A model generated the notes under the pieces. It had not been told where the DNA came from, did not search any database, and saw only the letters and a list, made by a program, of their open reading frames with translations. A program made the translations under genes and the position numbers. DNA of 45,501 nt, taken from contig NZ_JAGEOK010000054.1 in the NCBI RefSeq assembly GCF_017573545.1, positions 1 to 45,501 of the forward strand. Direction: 5' to 3'. Within the stretch, counting starts at the first letter, position 1. Each line of letters opens with the position of its first letter. The DNA is from Actinomadura nitritigenes (lineage in GTDB: Bacteria; Actinomycetota; Actinomycetes; Streptosporangiales; Streptosporangiaceae). Shown piece after piece: positions 1 through 8,977 of the stretch.

Positions 1-1
1 G

Positions 2-343
2 TGGGCTTCACCGGCCCTGCCCGGCGCCGTCCACGACGTCCGCGCGGCCCGCGAGCACGGCATCATCGACGCCCTCGCCGAAACCGGCATCAACTGCTGG
101 GCCGACAAGGCCTATCAGGGCGCCGGCAGTACCGTCCGCGTCCCCTACCGCGGGCGGTGGGAGAACCTCTCCGAGCGGCAGCAGGCCGTCAACCGGTCTC
201 ATGCCAGGATCCGGGCGCTGGTCGAGCAGGCCGTCGCCGCGCTCAAGTCCTGGCGTCTTCTGCGCAGGCTCCGCTGTTCACCGGCCCGAACCACAGGTCT
301 CGTCCAGGCTGCCCTCTGCCTCCATCTGGCCAGCTCAGACTGA
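2..343 (+). pseudogene. IS5-family (DDE_Tnp_4-like) transposase, C-terminal part cut by window edge
   Basis: The frame beginning at base 2 is open to a TGA at 341-343. It reads as the C-terminal half of an actinobacterial IS5/HARBI1-type DDE transposase: a VHDVRAAREHG segment, the ADKAYQG segment that carries the second catalytic Asp, and a terminal helix rich in Arg (LKSWRLLRRLRCSP) followed by LVQAALCLHLASSD. The longest apparent ORF here is in another frame and is a shadow. The N-terminus lies outside the window, so the element could be intact or a fragment; I cannot tell. A related C-terminal tail recurs on the minus strand at 45387-45500. Confidence 0.75.
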
Positions 344-375
344 TGCTGGAAAAGGCTCATTGACGAGGCGGGAGA

Positions 376-2634
376 TCACATGCGAGCCAGGCTCGGATCA
401 TGGGCGGCGGCGTCCTCGCCGGGACGGTCGTGCAGGCGGGTGCCCTCGATGTCGAGGTCGGGCAGGATCGCCGCGAGCCTGCGCGGCAGCCACCAGGCGG
501 CCCGTCCGAGGAGGGCGAGCGCGGCGGGGACGACGGCCATGCGGACGACGAAGGCGTCGAGGAGGACGGCGACCCCGAGCCCGAAGCCGAGCATTTTGAT
601 CATCGCCTCGCTCGATCCGACGAAGCCGGCGAAGACGCTGATCATGATGAGCGCGCCGGCGGTCACGACGCGGGCGTTGTGCGCGAACCCGGCGGTGATC
701 GCCGCTCGGGGTTCGGCTCCTTCGGTGTACGCCTCGCGCATCCGGCTGACGAGAAAGACCTCGTAGTCCATCGCGAGACCGAACACGACCCCGATCAGGA
801 AGATCGGCATCGTGCTGTTGATGGGGCCGGTCTGCTTGACGCCGAGGACGCTCCCGAGCCATCCCCATTGGAAGACCGCGACGATCACGCCCAGCGAGGC
901 CAGGACGGACAGCAGGAACCCGACGGCCGCCTTGAGCGGGACGACCAGCGACCGGAAGACCACGAGCAGGATCAGGAACGCCAACGCCGACACCAGCGCG
1001 AGATAGGGCGGCACCGCGCCGCCGAGCCGCTGGGCGATGTCGATGTTGAGCGCCGTCCTGCCGGTCACCAGGACTTGCGCCCCGGTGGCGGAACGCAGGT
1101 CGCCGCGGCGCTTGCGGATCGCGGTGACCAGGTCCTTGGTCGCGGTGTCGTTCGGTCCCGATGCGGGCACCACGCTGATCATCGCAGTGTCGCCCGAAGA
1201 GCTGAGCCGAGCCGGGGTGACGGCGGCCACCCCGGGAAGGGCGGAGACGACCGAGATCGCGCGCGCCGCAGCGGTGCCGGCGTTCCCGCGGCCCGCTGGG
1301 TCCACGGTGAGGGTCAGCGGGCCGTTGAAGCCCGGGCCGAACCCGTCCGCCAGAAGGTCATACGCTTTGCGCTGCGTGGTGTCCGGGGGGAGATGTCCGT
1401 CGTCGGGCAGGGCCATCCGCAGGCTCGCCGCGGGGACGGCCAGCACGGCGAGCCCGATCACGCCGGCGACGAGCACGCTCACCGGCCTGGCCAGGACGAA
1501 GGCCGCCCAGCGCGCGCCGAGCCCGTCCTGGCGGCGGCCGCGCCGCGCCCGGTCTGAGGCCGCGGCGAGCCGCCGGGTCCCCTTGCGGACCTTGCGGGGC
1601 AGGACGCGGCGCCCGGCGAACCCGAGCAGGGCCGGGATCAGCGTCAGCGCCACCAGAACGGCCACGACGACGGTCGCCGCGGCGGCGAGCCCCATCTTGG
1701 TCAGGTTGGGGATGTTCACCACCGCCAGTCCGGCCAGGGCGACGACCACGGTGAGGCCGGCGAACACCACCGCCGAGCCGGCGGTGCCCAGTGCCCGTCC
1801 GGCGGCGTCCTCCGGCTGGTGCCCGTCAGCGAGCTCGCTGCGGTACCGGGACACGATGAACAGCGCGTAGTCGATACCGACCGCCAGACCGATCATGAGC
1901 GCCAGCAGGGCCGTGCTGCTGGACAGGTGCAGAACTCCGCCGAGGGCCGAGATGCCGGCGATCCCGATGGCGACTCCGAGCAGCGCGGTCACCAGCGGCA
2001 GCCCTGCGGCCACCAGCGAGCCGAACGTCAGCATCAGCACCAGCGCGGTGATCGCTAGCCCGACCACCTCGCCCGGCCCGGCGGTGGGAACCGGTGTCAG
2101 CGCGTCCCCGCCGATCTCGACCCGGAGTCCCGTGTCGCGGCCGTCCCGGGCCGCCCGCTTGAGCGCGTTCACCGTCGCGTCGGTCAGTTCGGTCGCCGTC
2201 GTCTTATAGGAGACCACCGCATAGGCGATGGCACCGTCCTTGGCAAGCAGGCGGACGGATCCGCCGCCCGTACCGCTGGTGGAGCCGTCGAAAGGGCCGG
2301 CCACGGACGCGACCTGCGGCGACCCGGACCGCAGTTCACCCACGACCCGCTGCACGGCGGCGGCATTGGCGGAGGTGGTGAGCCGCTGCCCTGCTGGAGC
2401 CTGGAACAGGACGCGCGCGGTGGCGCCGTCTGCCGCCGATCCCGGGAAGCGTTGCTCGATGAGGTCGAACGCGCGCTGTGACTCGGTTCCGGGGACGGTG
2501 AGCGGACTGTTGATGGGACCGGATGCCGCGGCAGCGGCGAATCCGACCGCGACCAGCAAGGCCACCCATGCCAGCGCGACGAGCCGACGGCGGCGGAAGG
2601 CGAACCTGCCCAACGCGTACAACAACAAAGCCAT
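376..2634 (-). CDS. MMPL/RND-family transporter
   Basis: A 752-residue inner-membrane transporter of the MMPL branch of the RND superfamily, expected to export lipids or hydrophobic small molecules using the proton gradient. It has the duplicated layout: an N-terminal TM helix (about residues 15-38), a periplasmic-type loop containing PGTESQRAFDLI, a five-TM block with the GLAVGIDYALFIVSRYR motif, then a second loop and second TM block with GLAMDYEVFLVSRMREAY. The Asp-Tyr pair in both blocks is the usual proton-relay position. Full length for the family. It lies 57 bp downstream of the oxidoreductase at 2692-3663 on the same strand and is probably cotranscribed with it under the divergent TetR regulator. 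Substrate unknown. The window holds a second MMPL gene at 33622-35820. Confidence 0.93.
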   Translation of the reverse strand: MALLLYALGRFAFRRRRLVALAWVALLVAVGFAAAAASGPINSPLTVPGTESQRAFDLIEQRFPGSAADGATARVLFQAPAGQRLTTSANAAAVQRVVGELRSGSPQVASVAGPFDGSTSGTGGGSVRLLAKDGAIAYAVVSYKTTATELTDATVNALKRAARDGRDTGLRVEIGGDALTPVPTAGPGEVVGLAITALVLMLTFGSLVAAGLPLVTALLGVAIGIAGISALGGVLHLSSSTALLALMIGLAVGIDYALFIVSRYRSELADGHQPEDAAGRALGTAGSAVVFAGLTVVVALAGLAVVNIPNLTKMGLAAAATVVVAVLVALTLIPALLGFAGRRVLPRKVRKGTRRLAAASDRARRGRRQDGLGARWAAFVLARPVSVLVAGVIGLAVLAVPAASLRMALPDDGHLPPDTTQRKAYDLLADGFGPGFNGPLTLTVDPAGRGNAGTAAARAISVVSALPGVAAVTPARLSSSGDTAMISVVPASGPNDTATKDLVTAIRKRRGDLRSATGAQVLVTGRTALNIDIAQRLGGAVPPYLALVSALAFLILLVVFRSLVVPLKAAVGFLLSVLASLGVIVAVFQWGWLGSVLGVKQTGPINSTMPIFLIGVVFGLAMDYEVFLVSRMREAYTEGAEPRAAITAGFAHNARVVTAGALIMISVFAGFVGSSEAMIKMLGFGLGVAVLLDAFVVRMAVVPAALALLGRAAWWLPRRLAAILPDLDIEGTRLHDRPGEDAAAHDPSLARM

Positions 2635-2691
2635 GAGGGATGTACTACTCTCCGTGCAAAATTGGAACGGGGACGGTTGGCTTGGTGGCCG

Positions 2692-3663
2692 TCAGGGGGT
2701 GAGCAGGACGGCACCGATCGTGGCGCGCTGCTCGAGAGCGGTGTGGGCGTCGGCGGCACGCTCCAACGGATAGGTCGCGTGGATGCGCGGCCTCAACTCC
2801 CCCGCGGCGGCGAGTTGCAGTGCATGCCGGGCGTGCCCGCGCTGCTCGGCCTCGGGACGGCTGAACGCGATGCCCAGCGCCCCGACCACGCTGAGGCCGA
2901 GCCGCCCCACGGTGAGGCTGTCGATGGCAGCGTCACCGCTGGTGGCCCCGTACACAGCGATGCGTCCCGCGGTCGGACGGGCGGCGAGCAGCGCCTGCTC
3001 GCGGACGGCGCCGCCGACGGCGTCGAAGACCACGTCGGCGCCGCGTCCACCGGTCGCCGCAGTGACCTTGCCGGCCCAGTCCGGGTCGGTGTAGTCGATC
3101 AGTGCGTCGGCACCGTCCAGGGAGGCGGCGGCCAGTTTCTCCGGGCTTCCCGCCGCCGCGATCACCTGGCGCGCCCCCGCCTGCCGGCACATCTGGACCA
3201 GGAGGGATCCGATCCGCCCGGCCGCGGCGGTGACCAGGACGGTGTCCTCAGGGCCGACCCGGATCGCCGTCATCATGCCGGCGGCGACCGCGCCGGCCTG
3301 GAACACCGGTACGGCCTCCTTCAGCGGCAGCCCGTCCGGCACCTCGAACACCCCGCCCGCGTCAGCGACCGCTAACTCGGCGTATCCGCCGTGCATGCCG
3401 CTGGTGGTGGCCGCCACCCGCTTGCCTCGCAACGACGGGTCGGTGCCGCGGCCGGTCCGCACGACCCGTCCACCGACCTCCAGCCCGGGAACGTACGGCA
3501 GCGGGGACGGGTACCGCCCCGACCGCACGAGCACGTCCCCGAACACGACCCCGGCCACCTCGACGGCCACCACCACCTGCCCCGGCGCCGGGGACGGCGG
3601 ATCGGCGTCCTGGACCCGCAGCGCCTCCGGCGGCCCGAACTGCTCGACGTACACGGCTCGCAT
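2692..3663 (-). CDS. Zinc-independent quinone oxidoreductase-type medium-chain dehydrogenase
   Basis: A 323-residue MDR-superfamily NADPH:quinone/enone oxidoreductase. The N-terminal GroES-like domain (MRAVYVEQFGPPEALRV, then PGLEVGGRVV) is followed by a Rossmann fold at about residues 120-260 (VLVTAAAGRIGSLLVQMCRQAGA; GGRGADVVFDAVGG). The catalytic-zinc Cys/His set of alcohol dehydrogenases is not visible, consistent with the quinone-reductase branch. An in-frame ATG lies 90 bp further upstream, but the chosen start at 3663 gives the family N-terminus and has a GGGAGAG ribosome-binding site about 7 nt upstream. It is divergent from a TetR gene with a palindrome between them and is followed by an MMPL exporter. 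It probably reduces a quinone or reactive carbonyl whose presence the TetR protein senses (inference). Confidence 0.9.
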   Translation of the reverse strand: MRAVYVEQFGPPEALRVQDADPPSPAPGQVVVAVEVAGVVFGDVLVRSGRYPSPLPYVPGLEVGGRVVRTGRGTDPSLRGKRVAATTSGMHGGYAELAVADAGGVFEVPDGLPLKEAVPVFQAGAVAAGMMTAIRVGPEDTVLVTAAAGRIGSLLVQMCRQAGARQVIAAAGSPEKLAAASLDGADALIDYTDPDWAGKVTAATGGRGADVVFDAVGGAVREQALLAARPTAGRIAVYGATSGDAAIDSLTVGRLGLSVVGALGIAFSRPEAEQRGHARHALQLAAAGELRPRIHATYPLERAADAHTALEQRATIGAVLLTP

Positions 3664-3727
3664 TCGTTCTCTCCCTTGGTGAAGGTCGCCTCTCGACCTG
3701 GCCTTCGATTGACAGCTCGAATCGACC

Positions 3728-3742
3728 GAGACAACATGTCTC
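3728..3742. promoter_or_regulatory. Palindromic operator candidate between quinone oxidoreductase and TetR genes
   Basis: GAGACA-aca-TGTCTC, a perfect 6+6 bp inverted repeat with a 3-bp centre, lies in the 202-bp divergent intergenic region. A looser inverted repeat TCGATT/AATCGA lies just to its left. Position and symmetry fit a TetR dimer site that could control both genes; no binding evidence is available. Confidence 0.5.
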
Positions 3743-3865
3743 ATCCGGCGCAACGTGTTCGACTGTCAGTGTCGTGACCGGTCCGCACGGGCGACAAGGC
3801 ACAGATCGGCCGTAGCGCACCAGTCGAGACACCAGGCGCGGATTGTCTCGATCGCGGAGGTCAGA

Positions 3866-4441
3866 TTGCCCCGACCACGGGAGAGCGTGCGGGTCCTTCG
3901 TACCCGCACGCTGCTACGCCAGGCCCTGGTGGAACTCATCGAGGAGCGCGGCTTCGACCGCGTCACCGTCGGCCAGATCACCGAGCGGGCGATGGTGAGC
4001 CGTGCCGCCTTCTACCGCAACTACCGCGACAAGTACCACCTCGTGGAAGAGATCTTCGACGAGGCGATGGACGTCCTGCGCGGTTCGGTCGCCGACCCTG
4101 ACGCGAGACCGGCCCTGGAACTGTGGGCTTCCTTCTTCGACCACGTCGCCCACTACCACCGGCTGTACGGCGCCCTGCTGAGCCACCGAGGCAGTCAGTG
4201 GTTCGCGGTCAGGATGCGCTCCTCGTTGTCCGCCATGGTCGCCGAACACATTCCCTCATCCGGGCCGACCGGCGGCTTGGTGCCGTCCCTCGTGGCCGCC
4301 ATGTTCGTCCAGGCCATCACCTGGTGGCTCGACAACGACCGCCCCCTGTCCTCGCAGGACATGGCCATCCAGACCGGCCGCCTGGCCGGCGCCATCATCG
4401 CCGAAGCCAATTCACGGAAAGGCGCGCCCCGCCCCGGCTGA
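3866..4441 (+). CDS. TetR/AcrR-family transcriptional regulator
   Basis: A 191-residue one-component repressor. The N-terminal HTH is clear (LVELIEERGFDRVTVGQI, then ERAMVSRAAFYRNYRDKYHL). The C-terminal part (LVAAMFVQAITWWLDNDRP) resembles the TetR_C ligand-binding halves of YfiR-like regulators. The frame is open upstream to a GTG at 3755, but the TTG at 3866 is preferred because a perfect GGAGG sits 5 nt upstream and the protein then begins directly before the HTH. It is divergent from the oxidoreductase/MMPL pair, which are the likely targets. The inducer is unknown. Confidence 0.87.
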   Translation: MPRPRESVRVLRTRTLLRQALVELIEERGFDRVTVGQITERAMVSRAAFYRNYRDKYHLVEEIFDEAMDVLRGSVADPDARPALELWASFFDHVAHYHRLYGALLSHRGSQWFAVRMRSSLSAMVAEHIPSSGPTGGLVPSLVAAMFVQAITWWLDNDRPLSSQDMAIQTGRLAGAIIAEANSRKGAPRPG

Positions 4442-4671
4442 CACACCGCACTCCGACCGCCGACGTCTCCACCGCCGAGTTCGCCACAGGCTTCCCCACG
4501 CATGGGCCGAACCCACCGCGTCCGCCGCGGTTCTCGCGGTCGACAGATCGTGTGCGCCAATGGGCAGTCGCTCACGCAGGACGGCCAGCGCGAATCTGCT
4601 GCGCCACGGCGTTAGCAGAACTTCACCATCGCCCTCGAAAGCGCCCCAGCCGAGACGTTGATGGCACTTGA

Positions 4672-5277
4672 ACGAACCATTGTTCGCCAGCCTCTACCTC
4701 GAAGGGGCTCACCAGGCGGCTGTGCGATCTGGTCCGCGAACAGGAAGGGCACCGGGCCCAGCCCAGCGCCTGCATCATCGACTCCCAAAGCGTCAAGACC
4801 TCCATCGACGTGCCCACCGCCGGCCAGGGCACCGATGCCGGCAAGAAGATCGTGGGCCGCAAACGCCACATCGTCACCGACACCCTCAGGCTGCTGCCGG
4901 CGGTGCCGGTCACCGCGGCGAGCGCGCCGGACGGCACCGCCGGCACGCAGCTGCTGACCGGCGTGGCCGCGACATACCCGACGATTTCCAAGACGTGGGC
5001 CGACACCGCCTACCGCACCAAGGCCATCGACCACGCCGCCAACCCGGGCATCGACCTGGAAACCATCCGCCGCGACCCCACCACCAAAGGATTCGTGCCG
5101 CTACCGCGGCGCTGGGTGGTGGAGCGCACGTTCGACCGGCTGATGCTGCACCGCCGCCTGGCCCGCGACTACGAAACCCTGCCGACCCGATCCGAAGCCA
5201 TGATCCACGTCGCAATGATCGACCTGACGAGCCGCCGCCTCACCGGCGAAGCCACTGTCACCTGGCGGGGCACTTGA
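4672..5277 (+). pseudogene. IS5-family transposase remnant, N-terminus missing
   Basis: This open frame has no sensible start and begins just after an in-frame TGA at 4669-4671. It carries the catalytic core of an IS5-group DDE transposase: CIIDSQSVKTS (first Asp), AGKKIVGRKRH, WADTAYRTKA (second Asp) and RRWVVERTFDRL (Glu), ending with TGEATVTWRGT and a TGA. All three catalytic acids remain, but the N-terminal DNA-binding part is lost, so the element is dead unless complemented. The 9-mer GGCACTTGA occurs at 4663-4671 and again at 5269-5277, bounding the remnant. The 230 bp upstream (4442-4671) shows no gene. Confidence 0.8.
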
Positions 5278-5381
5278 CACCACAGATACAGGACGAAAAT
5301 GTCTCTAAAGGACACCACATCAAACGAGTAAGGGAGCCGGCGTTGGTCATGACCAGCAAGGATCAACAGCGGCTTTGCTCG

Positions 5382-5398
5382 TATAGTCTCCTGGGGTG
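5382..5398 (+). promoter_or_regulatory. -10 box placing a leaderless GTG start for the HEAT-repeat gene
   Basis: TATAGT at 5382-5387 lies 8 nt before the GTG at 5396, and no purine-rich ribosome-binding site precedes the GTG. This spacing would put transcription initiation at or next to the start codon, the leaderless arrangement common in actinobacteria. No convincing -35 is visible. Confidence 0.45.
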
Positions 5399-6986
5399 TT
5401 CGACGGTCTTGATCAAGTGCCCTGGCGTGAGCTGACATACGCGTTGAGCGGAGAGGCTGACTTGCCTTTGTTGTTCCGCACGCTGCTGGAGGCCGAGGCA
5501 GCGGCCGAGGCGGCGGACGAACTGTTGAACGAGTTCTACCACCAGGGTGGTTCTATATGCTCAGCAGCCGTCGAAGCACTGCCATTCCTCATGGAGGCAG
5601 CCGAATCAACCCGGGTCACGTGCCGTGGTGATCTTCTGGAGATCGTGGGGAGGCTCGCGTGGACTGCACGCGAGGTCGCGCCGTTCAGGGTTGCTGGCGG
5701 CTGGGCCGAGGCGTGGGAGGCGGCTGTCCCCCGGCTGATCGCGCTCCTTGACGATGAAGATCCACATTTGCGCCGGGCGTCGGCGTCGGTTTTGGAGCAG
5801 GCTGTCACTCACGCAGATGTGGTCGTGAGCGCTCTACGCGACCGGTGGCACGCCCAAGACAGGAGCACTCGTCTTGATCAGATTCTCATAATCGGCTCGC
5901 TCGCCGGGTCTTTGACTGCCGTAACGCTCCCCGAGACGCTGATCTGGCTGCGCGACCTCACCAGTGCACCGGATGAGCAACTCAGATTCGCCGCCACACT
6001 AGCGCCGAGAAAAGCCATGCCGGGCCGCGCGCCCAGTATCGAACCGATCATGACCGCGCTATCCGGGGATCTGTCGGCTTGGTCTGGCAGCGAACACTTC
6101 TACGGCCCTTCGGCTTGGACAGTCCGGTGGGCGATTGACGGGCTGAGCGGTGACGTGGATGCCCAGGAACAACTCTGTCTTGCGTTGCTCGCCCATCCGG
6201 AAGCCGAGCGCAGGCAAGGCGCCATCCATGCCGCAGGCAATGTCCTGTCGGTTTCCCGGCGCCCTCGCCGCCTCCTCCCGGCCTTACGTGATCATGCTGC
6301 TGATCCTGACGTTGAGACGCGGACGTTCTCCCTTCATCTGCTCGCCGCGCACGCCCGGCCCGGTGGTCAGGACGCGGACCTGTTCGCTGACCATCTCAAC
6401 GACGAAGCGCAGGCCCCGAGAAGTCCACTGGTAGCAGATGTGGCCGTCTGGGGGCTGGCCTGGTCAGGCGACGACCGCTGCTTGCCCGGGCTGGCCGAAC
6501 GGATCGACGGTCGGCGATCGCTACTGGCGGCTCACTGGTGACCCCGAACCGGCATTGCGTGCCTTCCGGCTCCGGCTCGGCGACAGGTACCGGCACGACG
6601 ACACGCGTCGCCTTGCCGACCTCGGCACGCATGCATCTCCACTCGTTCCCATCCTCCGGCTCCTCGCGCAATCGCTCGAACCATGGACGGCGCTGGAAGC
6701 AGCCCACGCCCTCATCAAAATCACCGGAGACACCGACGAAGGCCGGCACATCCTCATACGGCCAGTGCGGGACCTCCTCGACGGCACAGCACACCCCACC
6801 GTCAAACCCGCAGCCCGCTACCTGGCTGACATCGACGACCACCTAGACGGGCACCGATCGACGATCAAGACAGTCCTCTCCGATGACCGTCGTCACAGCT
6901 GGGATGATGGCTGGGCCGCCATCCACGATGATCTGGAAATCCGAGACCTTCTGCAGGCAGCCCTCGGTAAGTCGCATTTCCGATGA
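5396..6986 (+). pseudogene. HEAT-repeat protein, split by a frameshift near 6510-6540
   Basis: The protein starts MFDGLDQVPWRELTYAL and runs as helical HEAT-like repeats (AVPRLIALLDDEDPHLRRASASV; LPALRDHAADPDVETRTFSL) to a TGA at 6539-6541. The next frame continues the same protein without a gap: GDPEPALRAFRLRLGDRYRHDD, then TALEAAHALIKITGDTDEGR, to the TGA at 6984-6986. The whole would be about 530 residues, matching actinobacterial HEAT-repeat proteins that start MFDGLD. Function is unknown in this family; the repeats suggest a protein-protein scaffold. Either a real inactivating +1 frameshift or an assembly error could explain the break. The truncated first part (381 residues) might still fold. 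Confidence 0.75.
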
Positions 6987-7056
6987 GCACACCCCTGATG
7001 CCTTCAAGAAACCATCTTGGGCTCAAATGATCAGTGCATCACCATAAGTTGATCTT

Positions 7057-7467
7057 ATGGCGATGGACGGTCGTGTGCGGGACCACGGGTTCTCGCCAAC
7101 TCAACAGCATGAGATCTGGCAGCGATGACGCGCAGGTGAGTCGTTCAACTCGATGGGATGCGTGCTGGGCGCACCGACGCATCACGTCCGCAGACACCTG
7201 GCGCAGACCGGCGGCATCCGCCATCAGTCTCCGCGACGCTCCGCCAAGCATTTGTCCTGCGCCGAGCGGGAAGAGATCTCACACGGGATGGCGGCCGGAG
7301 AATCCGCCCGTTCCATGGCGCGCCGGCTGGGCCGGGCCGCCCCGACCATCTCACGCGAAACCGCGCGCAACGGCGGACGCGATACCTAGCGCGCCGTCAC
7401 CGCCGATCAGGCCGCCTACCAGCGCGCCCGCCGCCTCAAGGATTGGGGTACTGACGAAACTCTTTGA
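7057..7467 (+). pseudogene. IS30-family transposase N-terminal relic with two in-frame stops
   Basis: One frame reads MAMDGRVRDHGFSPTQQHEI, then WQR, TGA (7126-7128), RAGESFNSMG, and later LSCAEREEISHGMAAGE, ARSMARRLGRAAPTISRE and NGGRDT, TAG, RAVTADQAAYQRARRLK. This is the double helix-turn-helix N-terminus of IS30 transposases. The TAG stands where the family has Tyr (RDTYRA). The catalytic domain is absent. From 7468 to 7747 I see no gene. Confidence 0.75.
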
Positions 7468-7747
7468 TCAGCGACAATGCGAGCCCCCACTCCGCTGGAT
7501 TCCACGCCCTGCAAGATCATTTTCCACTCTCCGTTGTGGGAACGGCTGGGCCGATGCGCGTCTACGTGGAGTTGCCCGCGGGATGGAGCCCGCCGCCGTG
7601 GACGGCGGGGCGGCCCGGTCCTGGATGCGCACCGGCTCGTCGTTCCGATGGGCCTCCAAGAGCGGGGCCCAGGACTGGGCCCCCGCTCCCGGATGTTTTC
7701 CGATCAGAACCCCGTGACCCTGGATGCACCTCCAGAGATGACCCGGC

Positions 7748-8575
7748 TCACCCGGTGTTCCGGCGAACGCAGCCTTCTGCGGGACTGGGACGGAGGAAGG
7801 CGTTCATGGCGTCCAGCCACTCGCCTGGGGCTTCACCGAAGGGTGCGTGACCGGTGCCGATCTCGGCGACCGCCGCCCCGGGAATGGCGGCGGCGAGCCC
7901 CCGTTGCAGGTCCGGGGAGACGAGCCGGTCACCGATGGTGACGACGATCAGGGTCGGGACGCGGATCCGAGGCAGATCGTCTTCGACGTCGATTCGGTCG
8001 AGGAGATCGGCCTGCTCGGGTGTGCCCGCGGGAAACCCGCCGGCGATCCGCTGGACGACGGCGTCCATCCGCTCGCGCGGCATGGCGTCCAGGGTGCGGG
8101 TGCTGAAGGCCATGAGCGCGCCGAACTCGGCGAGCGTCGAATGGTCCCCGCTCATGTAGAGGCGGCGCCAGATCGAATTGAACAGGCGCAATGTGGCATC
8201 GGGCCGCGCGAAGCCGGCGGTGAGTACGAGCGCCGTGACGCGGTCGGGGTGCCGGACGGCGGCGCGGATCGCGATGGGGGTCCCCAGGGATATGCCGGAG
8301 ACGGCGAAGGTGTCCAGCCCTTCGGCGTCGGCGGCGGCGACCAGTTGGTCCGCGAGCGCGTCCGCGTTCAGGGGGGCCTCGGATCGGGGTGTCGCCCCGG
8401 AGCCCGGCAGATCGACCCCGACGACGGTGCGGTGGGCCGCGAGGCCGTCGAGGACGGGGCCGAACTGGCGCTCGATGCTCCCGTTCGCGCCGTGGGAGAG
8501 CACCAGACCCGGGCCGGAGCCGCGGACGGTGCGCGCTGGCACCGGCTCGGGAAGGGATGTCGCCCGCGTGTTCAT
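7748..8575 (-). CDS. Alpha/beta hydrolase
   Basis: A 275-residue cytoplasmic alpha/beta-hydrolase-fold protein. The oxyanion segment LSHGANGS (about 26-33), nucleophile elbow SGISLG (Ser96), acid-loop segment TIGDRLVSPD and catalytic His in IGTGHAPFGEAP are all present. Its ATG overlaps the TGA of the upstream monooxygenase-like gene by 4 bp (ATGA), indicating translational coupling. It is the last gene of an operon with a DHA2 exporter and a quinol monooxygenase-like protein. The likely substrate is an ester or lactone related to the exported compound (inference). Confidence 0.9.
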   Translation of the reverse strand: MNTRATSLPEPVPARTVRGSGPGLVLSHGANGSIERQFGPVLDGLAAHRTVVGVDLPGSGATPRSEAPLNADALADQLVAAADAEGLDTFAVSGISLGTPIAIRAAVRHPDRVTALVLTAGFARPDATLRLFNSIWRRLYMSGDHSTLAEFGALMAFSTRTLDAMPRERMDAVVQRIAGGFPAGTPEQADLLDRIDVEDDLPRIRVPTLIVVTIGDRLVSPDLQRGLAAAIPGAAVAEIGTGHAPFGEAPGEWLDAMNAFLRPSPAEGCVRRNTG

Positions 8576-8912
8576 TCGCCGGCCGCCGCGTCCTGGCCGT
8601 CGGTCCCGAAACCGAAGCGGTACGATCCCACGAGGGAGGCGGCGTTGCGGGCACGGCTGCCGGGGGCCTGGCGCTCACCGAACTCCCGCTGGAATTCCTT
8701 GAACGCAGCGGATCGCCCCAGCGGGTCCGCCCCTTCCTCGCTGATCACCACGTGCAGGAAGGTCACCCCATCGTCGAGGCGGAACGCGGCGTAGCGCAAT
8801 CCTTCGGGGCGGTCATGGGCGAGTTCGGCCATGACTCCCTCGATGAGCTGCTGGTTCTCATCGGCGGACTCGGGCCCCGGGTCTCGTACCGCACGATGTT
8901 GATCTTGCTCAT
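8572..8912 (-). pseudogene. Putative quinol monooxygenase-like protein (ABM fold), frameshifted near its start
   Basis: The natural start is the ATG at 8912 with GGAGG 5 nt upstream, giving MSKINIVRYETRGP. That frame soon leaves the gene, and the rest (ESADENQQLIEGVMAELA; EGLRYAAFRLDDGVTFLHVV) lies one frame away. Restoring one C in the GGGGCCC run near 8880 joins the two into a protein of about 113 residues. The uninterrupted ORF extending upstream to 8961 is an artefact, since its first 30 residues are the out-of-frame reading of the leader and true start. It overlaps the hydrolase start by 4 bp and follows the exporter gene. The loss may be real or a homopolymer sequencing error. Confidence 0.65.
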
Positions 8913-8977
8913 GGCATCCTCCATCTTTCGGTTCGTGTTCGTGTCTGCTCGCGGGGCTCAACGGTGTGCCGGGTGCG

